64,000 nucleotides of DNA from Acidovorax soli (lineage in GTDB: Bacteria; Pseudomonadota; Gammaproteobacteria; Burkholderiales; Burkholderiaceae_C), in assembly GCF_014207955.1 (NCBI RefSeq), contig NZ_JACHLK010000005.1:186001-250000 (forward strand). The letters run 5' to 3'. The notes under the pieces are model-generated. The model did no database searches. It was not told the DNA's origin and was given only the letters and a program-made list of their open reading frames with translations. Position numbers and translations under genes: made by a program. Below, one piece after another: positions 26,618 to 35,044 of the stretch. Within the stretch, counting starts at the first letter, position 1. Each line of letters opens with the position of its first letter.

Positions 26618-27820
26618 TTACCAGCTGACTTCGCGGTCCGGCGTGGCGCTGATCTTGTGGATCGAGAGATCGGCGCCGTCGAATTCCTCTTCCTGTGACA
26701 GCCTGAGGCCCACGGTGGCCTTCAGGGCCGCATAGACGACGAAGCCGCCCAGCGCGGCCCAGGCGACGCCCAGGGTGGTGCCGATCAGCTGCGCCGAGAA
26801 AGCCACCCCGCCCAGGCCGCCCAGGGCCTTGCTGCCGAAGATGCCGGCGGCCAGGCCGCCCCAGGTGCCGCACAGGCCGTGCAGGGGCCACACGCCGAGC
26901 ACGTCGTCGATCTTCCACTTGTTCTGGGTCAGCGTGAACAGCAGCACGAAGATGGTGCCGGCGATGGCGCCCGTGACCAGGGCGCCCAGCGGGTGCATGA
27001 GGTCGGAGCCCGCGCAGACGGCCACCAGGCCCGCCAGCGGGCCGTTGTGCACGAAGCCGGGGTCGTTCTTGCCCAGCACCAGGGCGGCCAGGGTGCCGCC
27101 GACCATGGCCATCAGCGAGTTGACGGCGACCAGGCCCGAGAGCTTGTCCACGGTCTGCGCGCTCATCACATTGAAGCCGAACCAGCCCACCACCAGGATC
27201 CACGCTCCCAGGGCCAGGAACGGGATGTTCGATGGCGGGTGGGCCGAGATGGCGCCGTCCTTGCGGTAGCGGTTGGCGCGCGAGCCGAGCAGAACCACGG
27301 CGGGCAGGGCGATCCAGCCGCCCACGGCATGTACCACGACCGAGCCGGCAAAGTCATGGAATTCTTCGCCCGTGAGCGACTTGATCCAGGCCTGCACACC
27401 GAAATGCTGGTTCCAGGCAATGCCCTCGAAGAAAGGGTAAACGAAGCCCACGATGACGGCCGTGGCGATCAGCTGCGGCCAAAATTTGGCGCGCTCGGCA
27501 ATGCCCCCGGAAATGATGGCCGGAATGGCCGCCGCGAAGGTCAGGAGGAAGAAGAACTTGACCAGCGAGTAGCCGCTTTGCTGCACCAGGGTGTCGGCGC
27601 CCACAAAGAAATGCGTGCCATAGGCCACGCTATAGCCCACGGCGAAGTACACCACCGTGGACACGGAGAAGTCCACGAGGATCTTGACCAGGGCATTCAC
27701 CTGGTTCTTTTTGCGGACCGTGCCCAGCTCCAGAAAGGCGAACCCGGCATGCATGGCCAGCACCATGATTGCCCCGAGCAGAATGAACAAGGCGTCCGTG
27801 CCCTGTTTGAGTGCTTCCAT
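26618..27820 (-). CDS. amtB: Ammonium transporter AmtB
   Basis: Inner-membrane ammonium/ammonia channel. The 400-residue protein has eleven predicted membrane spans and the family signatures: FAAAIPAIISGGIAERAKF, DFAGSVVVHAVGGW with the first pore histidine, and GVWPLHGLCGTWGGLAAGIF with the second. The sequence begins directly at the first span without a signal peptide. No glnK gene is adjacent, although glnK-amtB is common in proteobacteria. A sigma-54 promoter and NtrC-like sites upstream imply nitrogen control. Confidence 0.96.
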   Translation of the reverse strand: MEALKQGTDALFILLGAIMVLAMHAGFAFLELGTVRKKNQVNALVKILVDFSVSTVVYFAVGYSVAYGTHFFVGADTLVQQSGYSLVKFFFLLTFAAAIPAIISGGIAERAKFWPQLIATAVIVGFVYPFFEGIAWNQHFGVQAWIKSLTGEEFHDFAGSVVVHAVGGWIALPAVVLLGSRANRYRKDGAISAHPPSNIPFLALGAWILVVGWFGFNVMSAQTVDKLSGLVAVNSLMAMVGGTLAALVLGKNDPGFVHNGPLAGLVAVCAGSDLMHPLGALVTGAIAGTIFVLLFTLTQNKWKIDDVLGVWPLHGLCGTWGGLAAGIFGSKALGGLGGVAFSAQLIGTTLGVAWAALGGFVVYAALKATVGLRLSQEEEFDGADLSIHKISATPDREVSW

Positions 27821-27892
27821 ACCATCTCCACGCGATTGTTTGATCTGTTTTGGTGCGTTTCACTGCATTCCGCAATGAGTGCACCAATTTCA

Positions 27893-27908
27893 AGCAAAAA
27901 ATGCGCCA
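27893..27908 (-). promoter_or_regulatory. Sigma-54 promoter of amtB
   Basis: On the minus strand TGGCGC, five bases, then TTGCT gives the -24 GG and -12 GC with exact spacing (consensus TGGCAC-N5-TTGCA, one mismatch in each half). It lies 73 nt upstream of the amtB ATG. Confidence 0.8.
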
Positions 27909-27920
27909 GCATGTGGCATA

Positions 27921-27937
27921 GCTCACCGAGGTGGTGC
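27921..27937 (-). promoter_or_regulatory. NtrC-like binding site upstream of amtB
   Basis: GCACCACCTCGGTGAGC on the minus strand is a near-palindrome matching the NtrC consensus (GCACC-N5-GGTGC) except for one inserted A in the second half. It is centred about 22 bp upstream of the sigma-54 -24 element, closer than usual enhancer sites. Another half-site lies further upstream within the direct repeat. Confidence 0.5.
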
Positions 27938-27959
27938 TGTGCTGTTTTGGTGCGTTGGC

Positions 27960-29099
27960 TCAGAAGCGGTCGCGCCCTTGCACCCGCGCCACGATGCGCA
28001 GGTCGGGGCCGATGCGGTCGACCGAGATGTAGTCGAGCGCAGTGCCATCCGCGAGAGATTGCAACGGTGCCGTCTGGGCCATCCCCAGGCCCGGCCCGAG
28101 CAGCCGGGGGGCCTGGTAGAGCAGCAACTCGTCCACCAGACCTTCGCGCAGGAAGGAGCCATTGAGCTTGTGGCCGGCCTCCACATGCAACTCGTTGATG
28201 GCGCGCTGCCGGCCCAGGTCCTGGAGCATGGCGCCCAGGTCGACCTTGCCCTGGGCATTGGGCAAGTGGATCACCGTGGCGCCACGGCTTTCCAGCGCCG
28301 CCTTCTTGGCCTCGTCGCGCACGGCGGTGTAGATCAGGCAGGTGCTGCGGCCCGGCACGGACCAGAGGCGGGCCTGGAGCGGCGTTTGCAGCTGGCTGTC
28401 GACGATCACCAGGTGGGGCTGGCGCGGCGTGGCGACATCGCGCACATCCAGCTGCGGATCGTCATCGAGCACGGTGCCGATGCCCGTGAGCACGGCACAG
28501 GCCCGGGCGCGCCAGGCATGGCCATCGGCCCGGGCCGCGGGCGAGGTGATCCACTGGCTTTGCCCGTTGGCGAGTGCGGTGGTGCCGTCCAGTGAGGCCG
28601 CGGTCTTCATGCGCACCCAGGGCGTGCCGCGCACCATGCGGCTGAAGAAGCCGATGTTGAGCTCGCGCGATTCCGTGGCCCCCGGCCCCACGACCACCTC
28701 CACCCCCGCGGCGCGCAGGCGCGCAAAGCCCTGGCCCGCGACCAGGGGGTTGGGATCGGCCAGCGAGGCCACGACCTTGCCGATGCCGGCCCCGATCAGC
28801 GCATCGCAGCAGGGCCCCGTTCGACCCTGGTGCGAACAGGGCTCCAGCGTGACGTAGGCCGTTGCGCCCTGCAAGGAGTTGTTGCCCCGGGCGGCCGCAT
28901 CACGCAGCGCCATGACCTCGGCATGCGGTCCGCCGGCCTGCTGGGTGAACCCCTGGCCCAGCACCACCTGCCCATCGGGGCTGGTGATCACGCAGCCGAC
29001 GCGCGGATTGGGGTTGGAAAGAAAAAGCGCCTGAGTGGCCAGCTCAAGCGCTTTCGTGGTGTGTTGTTGTTCCGAAGAGGTCGCCATGGTGGCGTGCAT
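27960..29099 (-). CDS. ribD: Bifunctional riboflavin biosynthesis deaminase/reductase RibD
   Basis: Performs the second and third steps of riboflavin synthesis: pyrimidine deamination, then side-chain reduction with NADPH. The 379 residues carry an N-terminal zinc deaminase (GGPHAEVMAL with H59-A-E61, then TLEPCSHQGRTGPCCDA with C88 and C97) and a C-terminal reductase (from about 150: VRMKTAASLDGTTALANGQS, LTGIGTVLDDDPQLDVR, and ELHVEAGHKLNGSFL). The start is 29099 or the ATG at 29087; neither has a clear ribosome site. It lies upstream of amtB on the same strand but with a dedicated amtB promoter between them. Confidence 0.95.
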   Translation of the reverse strand: MHATMATSSEQQHTTKALELATQALFLSNPNPRVGCVITSPDGQVVLGQGFTQQAGGPHAEVMALRDAAARGNNSLQGATAYVTLEPCSHQGRTGPCCDALIGAGIGKVVASLADPNPLVAGQGFARLRAAGVEVVVGPGATESRELNIGFFSRMVRGTPWVRMKTAASLDGTTALANGQSQWITSPAARADGHAWRARACAVLTGIGTVLDDDPQLDVRDVATPRQPHLVIVDSQLQTPLQARLWSVPGRSTCLIYTAVRDEAKKAALESRGATVIHLPNAQGKVDLGAMLQDLGRQRAINELHVEAGHKLNGSFLREGLVDELLLYQAPRLLGPGLGMAQTAPLQSLADGTALDYISVDRIGPDLRIVARVQGRDRF

Positions 29100-29135
29100 G
29101 CTAGCGCATGCGGGGCTGGTCGGATGTTGGCGGGG

Positions 29136-29600
29136 TCACTTGTTCCAGCAGTCGGCCGGGAGAAGGGTTGCCGGGGTGTACGTTCCCGCTGCCATGCCTC
29201 GCGTGCCCGTATTGGTCAGAGTCAGGTTGCCGCACTTATCGCCTGATTGCGGCGTGCCTGCCCTGCGTGTGGCGGTCAGGGTGAAGGCGGCGTTGGTGGA
29301 GGGCCCCCCCGCGCCGTTGCCGATGGAAATCGTGTAGCGCTTGGTAGGGTCACCGGCCCAGGTTAGGTTGGCGGGCAGTACAAGGGGGTACACCCCCGTG
29401 GCGGTTGAGGCGCGCTCCAGGTACTGAGCCGCCTGCTGCAGGCCACCGCGTGCATCGGCACGGTGCCCGCGCCGGATGTACTCGGTGTAGCTGGGGATCG
29501 CGACCGCCGCAAGGATACCAACGGTGGCCACCACCGTCATGAGTTCAATGAGGGTGAAGCCCCGTTGTCGCATGGATATGTTGGTGTTCATTCTGTGCAT
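29136..29600 (-). CDS. pilE: Type IV pilin-like protein PilE
   Basis: A 154-residue prepilin. After a short basic leader comes the cleavage/N-methylation site RG-FTLIELMTVVATVGILA with Glu5 of the mature protein, followed by the amphipathic helix and AIPSYTEYIRRGHRADARG. A C-terminal cysteine pair (SGDKCGN and PADCWNK) would form the D-loop. It is the last gene of the fimT-pilV-pilW-pilX-pilY1-pilE operon, 20 nt after pilY1, the position of PilE-type minor pilins. ATGs at 29600, 29591 and 29573 are all possible starts; the leader length cannot decide. Confidence 0.9.
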   Translation of the reverse strand: MHRMNTNISMRQRGFTLIELMTVVATVGILAAVAIPSYTEYIRRGHRADARGGLQQAAQYLERASTATGVYPLVLPANLTWAGDPTKRYTISIGNGAGGPSTNAAFTLTATRRAGTPQSGDKCGNLTLTNTGTRGMAAGTYTPATLLPADCWNK

Positions 29601-29620
29601 CGTACAGTCCTTAGTCCAGA

Positions 29621-32600
29621 TTATCGAATCTGACGCCAGCTCGGACGCATGGATTCCTCGGGCGGGGACGCAATATCCTCGCCTGCTTTGCCGTTGCTGC
29701 CACCCTTGGCACTCACATCAATATTTTCGAACTGGTTCTTCTTGATGATGCTGTGAGGGCCCTTGGCAACCTGCGCTCTGGAGACGCCTTGGTCGGCTGC
29801 CGTGTACTTCTTGTCAGCATTCATATCCACGATCTGGAACGTGGGGCGCTTGCCATCCATGATGTTGACGAAGGTTCGGTACTGGCGTTCTGCATCCACA
29901 GAGGTCGAATCGCAGCTTTCGATGTTGGGATCCACATTGGAGCCCTTGGCGGGCACTTGCGACCAGACTGTCAGCAGGTTGGTGGCGTCGTAGAACTCCA
30001 GGGGCTTGAGCAGCCGCTCGCCCACAGCCGGCAAGTCCATGTACCAGCCGTTGTAGTTGCCCCAGGTCTCCAGCTTGAGTTCATCCACGATATCGACCGT
30101 GGCATAGTCAGCGCTGACATCGGTGAACTTTTGCTGCGCCAGCTTGGCCGTCGCGATCCCAGTGCCCAGGGCTGCAGGGGCAGGTACGCAGTCGGCACCA
30201 TTGGGGCAGCTGCCACCGCCAGGATGGACTTCCAGACGCTTGCTTGCTCCCGTGCCCACATAACGGTAGCGGGTGTTGTCCAGTACCGAGTACAGGGATT
30301 GCACATCCACATTCGATGGGTCGGTGACATCCACATTGCGGCCGGTGCCGAAGGCCACCATCATGCCGCCCACGCGCGAGGTCTTCGCTGTAGGGCCACT
30401 GCCGGTTTGCTTGTTGCGGTCATTGGCGCGCACAGTCGGCGCCGTGGAGATCGGCTGGATCTTGGTGCGCGAGGGGTTGCCCAATGCGGCGGGGCCCTGG
30501 GCCGTGAACAGGGGGCTGCCGCCAAAGGCGACCTTCCAGTTGCCAGGGGTTGCGCTGGTCAGGTCAAACTTCCACATATTGCCGCGGTTGTCTCCTGCGT
30601 AGACCACGTCGACGCGACCATCGTCATCCAGGTCCACCACGCGTGGGGCGCCCAGGCCGTTGTCGTTGGCATTGCCGGTGCCCGCTGCCTGGGTTGTGGT
30701 AGGGATGCGCACCAGTTCGCGCAGGCCATCCAGGTACTGGATCAACAGCACCGGGCGCTGGTTGGCGCTGTTGTAGCCATTGCCGAGCACCACCGCCCAG
30801 CGGTTGTTGTTCATGCGCGTGATTTGGGTGGTGCGCATGGCGTCGGCATCGTTGCGCACTGGTCGGGATGTGATGTGGCCGATATCCTTGTCTTCATCCA
30901 CGACTTTCTCGCACGTCGTCTTTTCAAGACCAGTCATAGAGCCGCAGACAGGGGCGGCTTCGGTGGAGCCGCGTGTGCGGTCGAGCTTGACAAGTTGCTG
31001 CGCATTGCCTTCGGTAAAGCCAGGCACGCCAGTCGGCGAAGCAGTGGCCGTGGGGTTGGTCACATCCAGCACGAAATAACCTTTGCCGCCCTGGCCCAAG
31101 GTTCCGACCAGATAGGTGCGCCAGTCGGGAACAAAGGCTGCATAGTTGGGGTCGGTCGGGTCCTGTATGCCCCCGTTGGCGTCGATGTCCCCGGTCATGG
31201 GCGAGCCGTCGACAAAGTAGCGGTGCTTGGTGTTGTACTGCGGGTCGGTCAGCAGAGGCAGGTTGGGAATCACGCCCCGGGGCACATAGGCCAGCTTTTC
31301 CTGGCCATCGACAGCCGCAAAACCATGCAGCATGCCGTCGTTGCCGCCCACATAGAGCATGGGTGGGCGTGACTTCTCGCTGCGTACGAAATTCGCATAG
31401 CCCTTGAGCAGCGAGTCCCCCGCTGGCGCACCGGTGTACCAGACATCGGAATTGATGATGTCGCCCTGCCGGCTATCGCGCTCGCGATAGGGCTTGGCTG
31501 TGGTGTATCCGGTGTCTTCGGATCCTTCTTTGCTGCGCTCACCGCGTATGTACTCAAGCCGTTCCTGGCCTTTGGTCGCGGTTTCGACGGTTCCACTGAC
31601 ATTCGTTTGCAGCCAGGTCTTTTGCGCGGTACTGAGGTTGGTTTCATCCGACGCCCACTTGAAAGGCACGCCGCCGCGGTACTTGCTGGCGTCCCACTTG
31701 TCGCTCCAGCTCAGGATAAGGCGGGTGCTGATGGTGGCCAGCGCATCCAGCTTGTCGGCGGTGTTCTTGCCTGACCATCCCGGGTCGCTGACAGCGGTGC
31801 CATCAGGCTTGACTCGTTCAGCGGTCACGAAACCCTTCCAGGCTTTGGTGGGTTCGTAGGCTGCTGTGTATTTGCCCACCTCGCTGCGTGAAACGTTGGA
31901 GCCGCTGGTGGCGCTGGCGCTCAGGTCGGGGTCGGTCGCGGTGTTGATCTGGCCAAAGATTTCGCGGAAGGCTTTCTCCAGGTCCTCTCCCTTGGTCACG
32001 GCGTAGAAGCGGCCGCGGCCGTTCAGGGCTGCATGCCACAGGTCCAGCGAGCGCTTGTTCTCGTTGTCCATGGTGGGCCAGGTCTTGGTGCCTGTCACCA
32101 GATCGCGGAAGCTGCCGTCATACCCAAACGGGGTCATTTCCGTGGGGGCTGCAATGGTGGGGGCGCCTGGCCAGGTGGTGGAGACGTTGCTGAAGCCGAT
32201 GGTGTAGGTCACCATGTGTGGCCACGTCGCCGGGTTGTAGCGGGGGTTCCAGTAGCGCTCAAGGATGGCATCTTTGTTGGCCGTGTCCTTGCCAAAATTT
32301 TCGGTTGCTGGGGCCTTGCGATAGTCCGCGGCGGGCTGCAAAGCGCCGGTCATGCCCGAGGTCTGCATGGGCGTGGCCCAGCTGTAGAAGGCCCAGTCGG
32401 CCAGCGTGTTGTCAACGGTATCCCGGTAGAGCGCCGTCTTGGCGCGTTCCGTGGCGGTGCTTCCTCCATACACATTGCTGTCGGGTAGCGTCAGATTGGT
32501 TGCGTTGTCGCGTTTTGTGGTGTCCGGAATGGCATAAGCCGTGCCGTTCCAGCGGCCGTCCGTCATCATGATGTGGTACGAGCGACGGCAGGCCAGGTAG

Positions 32601-33205
32601 GGAGCTCCTGTCGTGCCGGGGTCGGATGCCCATGCGCTGCTGGTGCCCAGGCCCTGGCGCATGTACTCATCCGCCTGCTTGAACATCGTGTGGGAAGGCG
32701 TGCCGTTGGTCGCCTTCAGATTGCTAATGAAGCTGATGAAGTTGTTGCGGTGGCTCGTGTTCAGTCGGCGCATGGAGTTGGTCTTCATGGTCGAGCTGTT
32801 GACGTTGATGGCATCGGGCGAACCACCGTTGTTCCACATGGCCTGCCACGACAGTCGGATCTTCTTGTCGGGCAATAGGGTGGTGTCGCGGAAGATGCCG
32901 CCTGTTCCGCCGCTGCCGACCATCGTGTACTTCAGCACATTGATCCGCTTGGAACTGGCAGGCCAGGTGCCATCGGCATTCGGCGTGGTCTGGTTGTTAC
33001 TGGTGCTCGCTTCGCTGTCGAGGCGGTATTCCATACTCCCCGAATCGTCGATCGAGATGATGACGTTGGGGGATACATAAGGTTCCACCGTGCCTGGCGG
33101 GGACTGTGCCAAATCAAGGGCCCAGGCGCCATGCGGCGCCAGCGCGGCGCCAGCCGCCAGAGCGATAAGGTGTTTGCGAAAACGGGGGGCAGCGGTGCGG
33201 TGCAT
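29621..33205 (-). CDS. pilY1: Type IV pilus tip adhesin/biogenesis protein PilY1
   Basis: A 1194-residue exported protein that promotes pilus extension and surface adhesion or sensing. A signal peptide (cleavage near residue 29) leads to a von Willebrand A-like N-terminal region with a MIDAS-type motif SIDDSGSM (52-58). The conserved C-terminal beta-propeller (roughly residues 620-1060) contains PPMLYVGGNDGMLHGF and a calcium-binding loop DLDDDGRVDVVYAGDNRG (about 850-867), the site known in PilY1 to control pilus retraction. The length is typical. It lies between pilX and pilE. Confidence 0.93.
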   Translation of the reverse strand: MHRTAAPRFRKHLIALAAGAALAPHGAWALDLAQSPPGTVEPYVSPNVIISIDDSGSMEYRLDSEASTSNNQTTPNADGTWPASSKRINVLKYTMVGSGGTGGIFRDTTLLPDKKIRLSWQAMWNNGGSPDAINVNSSTMKTNSMRRLNTSHRNNFISFISNLKATNGTPSHTMFKQADEYMRQGLGTSSAWASDPGTTGAPYLACRRSYHIMMTDGRWNGTAYAIPDTTKRDNATNLTLPDSNVYGGSTATERAKTALYRDTVDNTLADWAFYSWATPMQTSGMTGALQPAADYRKAPATENFGKDTANKDAILERYWNPRYNPATWPHMVTYTIGFSNVSTTWPGAPTIAAPTEMTPFGYDGSFRDLVTGTKTWPTMDNENKRSLDLWHAALNGRGRFYAVTKGEDLEKAFREIFGQINTATDPDLSASATSGSNVSRSEVGKYTAAYEPTKAWKGFVTAERVKPDGTAVSDPGWSGKNTADKLDALATISTRLILSWSDKWDASKYRGGVPFKWASDETNLSTAQKTWLQTNVSGTVETATKGQERLEYIRGERSKEGSEDTGYTTAKPYRERDSRQGDIINSDVWYTGAPAGDSLLKGYANFVRSEKSRPPMLYVGGNDGMLHGFAAVDGQEKLAYVPRGVIPNLPLLTDPQYNTKHRYFVDGSPMTGDIDANGGIQDPTDPNYAAFVPDWRTYLVGTLGQGGKGYFVLDVTNPTATASPTGVPGFTEGNAQQLVKLDRTRGSTEAAPVCGSMTGLEKTTCEKVVDEDKDIGHITSRPVRNDADAMRTTQITRMNNNRWAVVLGNGYNSANQRPVLLIQYLDGLRELVRIPTTTQAAGTGNANDNGLGAPRVVDLDDDGRVDVVYAGDNRGNMWKFDLTSATPGNWKVAFGGSPLFTAQGPAALGNPSRTKIQPISTAPTVRANDRNKQTGSGPTAKTSRVGGMMVAFGTGRNVDVTDPSNVDVQSLYSVLDNTRYRYVGTGASKRLEVHPGGGSCPNGADCVPAPAALGTGIATAKLAQQKFTDVSADYATVDIVDELKLETWGNYNGWYMDLPAVGERLLKPLEFYDATNLLTVWSQVPAKGSNVDPNIESCDSTSVDAERQYRTFVNIMDGKRPTFQIVDMNADKKYTAADQGVSRAQVAKGPHSIIKKNQFENIDVSAKGGSNGKAGEDIASPPEESMRPSWRQIR

Positions 33206-33305
33206 GGCGCGCTCCTTGGAGAGGTTGGTGGTAGGCGTTGCGCTAGGACCTGTCAGTCAATTGTCCAGGCGCTTCTGTTGTGTTGGATGGATGGTGGAGG
33301 TCGCT

Positions 33306-34091
33306 TCAATTGGGGCGGAGTTGCCGGACATAAGTCTGTTGCAGCACTGCCATGGTGTTGGGCTTGCGCCCGTAGGCCAGTGCCGTGATGCGGTACGCCA
33401 CGTTGGGCCTGAGGCTCAGGCGCAACAATTCGGGCTCGTCGGGTTGGTAGATCACGCCGCGCTTCGCATCGGCATAGTTCAGGATTTCGATCCAGTACCA
33501 GCCCCCCTGGTTGTTGGGTGTGGCTGCATTCCACTGCAAAATTGGATTGGCGGGAGAGGCTACGCTGCCCTGTGCAGCCCCCGAGTACTGCCCATAGCGC
33601 GCGCCAACGGTGGGTTGGGTCATGTCTTCCAGCCGGACCTCTCCCGACTTCAAATCGGGGGGGGGGGGATTTGTCGCGCTCGTGTAATTCCAAAAATCCT
33701 GCCGTCCCGTGCGTTTTGTGCACAAACCTGAGCGGCATTTGGTGGCTTGGGTGTCCAGCGTGGCCAAAAGAGGGTTAACCTCTTGAGGGTCCAGAGGAAT
33801 TTTGTCGGCAGATCCAACAAAGTCGCGGCACGTGGCGGCTGTGCAGGGGGTGCCGTCTGGAAATTCGCGCCGGATGTCGAGTTCGGCATCCTGCAGTAGT
33901 GCCTGGGCGGCCTCGAAGGCTCGCTGGTAGTCGGCGTCGTTGCCCACCACCATTTCGTTGAAAAGCGAGGTGCGGGAGGCCCACAGTGCCAACAGCATGG
34001 ACAGCATGACGAAAACGATGACGATAAACAGTGCCACGCCTCGCTGCTGTGGGCGCAGGGGCCGGTGGGTGGGGTGGGGGAGCCTTGGCAT
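33306..34091 (-). CDS. pilX: Minor pilin assembly protein PilX with C12 tract
   Basis: A 261-residue prepilin-like protein; PilX primes assembly of the type IV pilus with FimU, PilV, PilW and PilY1. The N-terminal QQRG-VALFIVIVFVMLSML is the PilX-type transmembrane helix, lacking Glu5 as in other PilX proteins. Cysteines at 83, 88, 119 and 124 may pair. Codons 142-145 are four consecutive CCC, making a 12-base C run; loss of one base would end translation two codons later at TGA. The frame is intact in this sequence. It lies 22 nt after pilW. Confidence 0.88.
   Translation of the reverse strand: MPRLPHPTHRPLRPQQRGVALFIVIVFVMLSMLLALWASRTSLFNEMVVGNDADYQRAFEAAQALLQDAELDIRREFPDGTPCTAATCRDFVGSADKIPLDPQEVNPLLATLDTQATKCRSGLCTKRTGRQDFWNYTSATNPPPPDLKSGEVRLEDMTQPTVGARYGQYSGAAQGSVASPANPILQWNAATPNNQGGWYWIEILNYADAKRGVIYQPDEPELLRLSLRPNVAYRITALAYGRKPNTMAVLQQTYVRQLRPN
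33657..33668. repeat. Homopolymer of 12 G/C inside pilX, flanked by inverted hexamers
   Basis: Twelve consecutive G on the plus strand (C on the coding strand), flanked by CAAATC and GATTTG, which are inverted repeats of each other. Runs this long are prone to slipped-strand mispairing. With 11 C the frame reads Pro-Pro-Pro-Pro-Ile-stop; with 13 it enters a different, longer frame to 33253. Confidence 0.95.
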
Positions 34092-34113
34092 GGGGAATTT
34101 TTCTCGTCAAGGG

Positions 34114-35043
34114 TTATATGGCGGCGCCAGTCAGCCCCTGGCTGCGCATCTGGAAGACGTTGCGAAACACGGAATGCATGCGGCGGTTGCGTGGACTGGG
34201 CAAGGTGGTCATGTCCACGGCAGTTCCATTGCAATCGGTGTAGGTGCTGCCGGCGGGCATGCTGATCGACTCGATGCCATAAAGCACTAGACACACTTCA
34301 ACTGCCTGCACGCGGCCCCAGTTGGTACCCACCCCGGCAGCGTCGACAGCGCGTATGTTGGGGTCTCCCAGCGTGCTCACGGTGTCTTGCAGCAGATAGC
34401 GCACCTGGAAATTCGCCACGTTCTGCGCGATGGACTGGGCTGCTGCACCGTTGCCGCTGCATTGCAATTCGCTGCCCGTGAGTTGAAAGATGCTTTCCAG
34501 CCGCATATCTGCATTGGCGCTGTCGGGGCCGCCCAAGCAATTACGTGCCAGTGTTTGTTCGGCGGCATTGCCGAATACGGGCTCTGTAAAGCGGCGGTAG
34601 CCCAGCGTGACGGTGGCAGGGGTATTTGTGCCGGTGATCGTGTCCGTCGAGGGATTGAATCCTTTGGCGCTGCCTGAGGCGATGGAGATGGTTTCGAAGC
34701 CCACAGGGGCGAAGTACAGATCCTGGGCAATGAGACTTTTGGGATTCATGTTCAGGCGCACAGAGCCCGCCTGGCGCATTTGCAGGCCAATGACGCGCAT
34801 GGCGTAGGCGGCCTGCTGCTGGATGCCGCTGGTGTCGGTCACCGTGCCTGATACGTTGCGGGAGACGGTGAGTGCACCCATGGCGACGGCAATGGTCAGC
34901 AGGCCGATGGTGATACCCACCATCAACTCGATCAAGGTGAACCCGCGCTGTTTGCCGGAGGTGGTCAGCAGGGCTTTACGCTGATTCTTGCCCAGATGGC
35001 GATTTGCCGCGCCGGCTGGGGAGGGGGTGTTTTTCGAAAGCAT
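34114..35043 (-). CDS. pilW: Minor pilin assembly protein PilW
   Basis: A 309-residue prepilin-like protein of the pilus-priming complex. A long leader (about 32 residues) precedes the cleavage site KQRG-FTLIELMVGITIGLL with Glu5, then the membrane helix. The PilW domain follows, with TSGIQQQAAYAMRVIGLQMRQAG typical of the family and a C-terminal RRMHSVFRNVFQMRSQG. The ATG at 35043 follows the pilV stop by one base, indicating coupling; open frame further upstream overlaps pilV and is ignored. Confidence 0.88.
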   Translation of the reverse strand: MLSKNTPSPAGAANRHLGKNQRKALLTTSGKQRGFTLIELMVGITIGLLTIAVAMGALTVSRNVSGTVTDTSGIQQQAAYAMRVIGLQMRQAGSVRLNMNPKSLIAQDLYFAPVGFETISIASGSAKGFNPSTDTITGTNTPATVTLGYRRFTEPVFGNAAEQTLARNCLGGPDSANADMRLESIFQLTGSELQCSGNGAAAQSIAQNVANFQVRYLLQDTVSTLGDPNIRAVDAAGVGTNWGRVQAVEVCLVLYGIESISMPAGSTYTDCNGTAVDMTTLPSPRNRRMHSVFRNVFQMRSQGLTGAAI

Positions 35044-35044
35044 G

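Larger units (their letters stand above)
27845..27956. repeat. 15-bp direct repeat flanking the amtB promoter
   Basis: CTGTTTTGGTGCGTT occurs at 27845-27859 and again at 27942-27956, 97 bp apart, one copy on each side of the sigma-54 element. TTTTGGTGC matches an NtrC half-site, so both copies are plausible regulator contacts. Confidence 0.7.

Noticed and set aside
29753..31372. A ~540-codon plus-strand open frame inside pilY1
   Set aside because: pilY1 on the minus strand carries a signal peptide, VWA motif and calcium loop; the antisense translation shows no recognisable features.
33306..34091. pilX as a pseudogene because of the homopolymer
   Set aside because: With twelve C the frame is open for the full 261 residues and the product ends normally, so it is called intact in this sequence.
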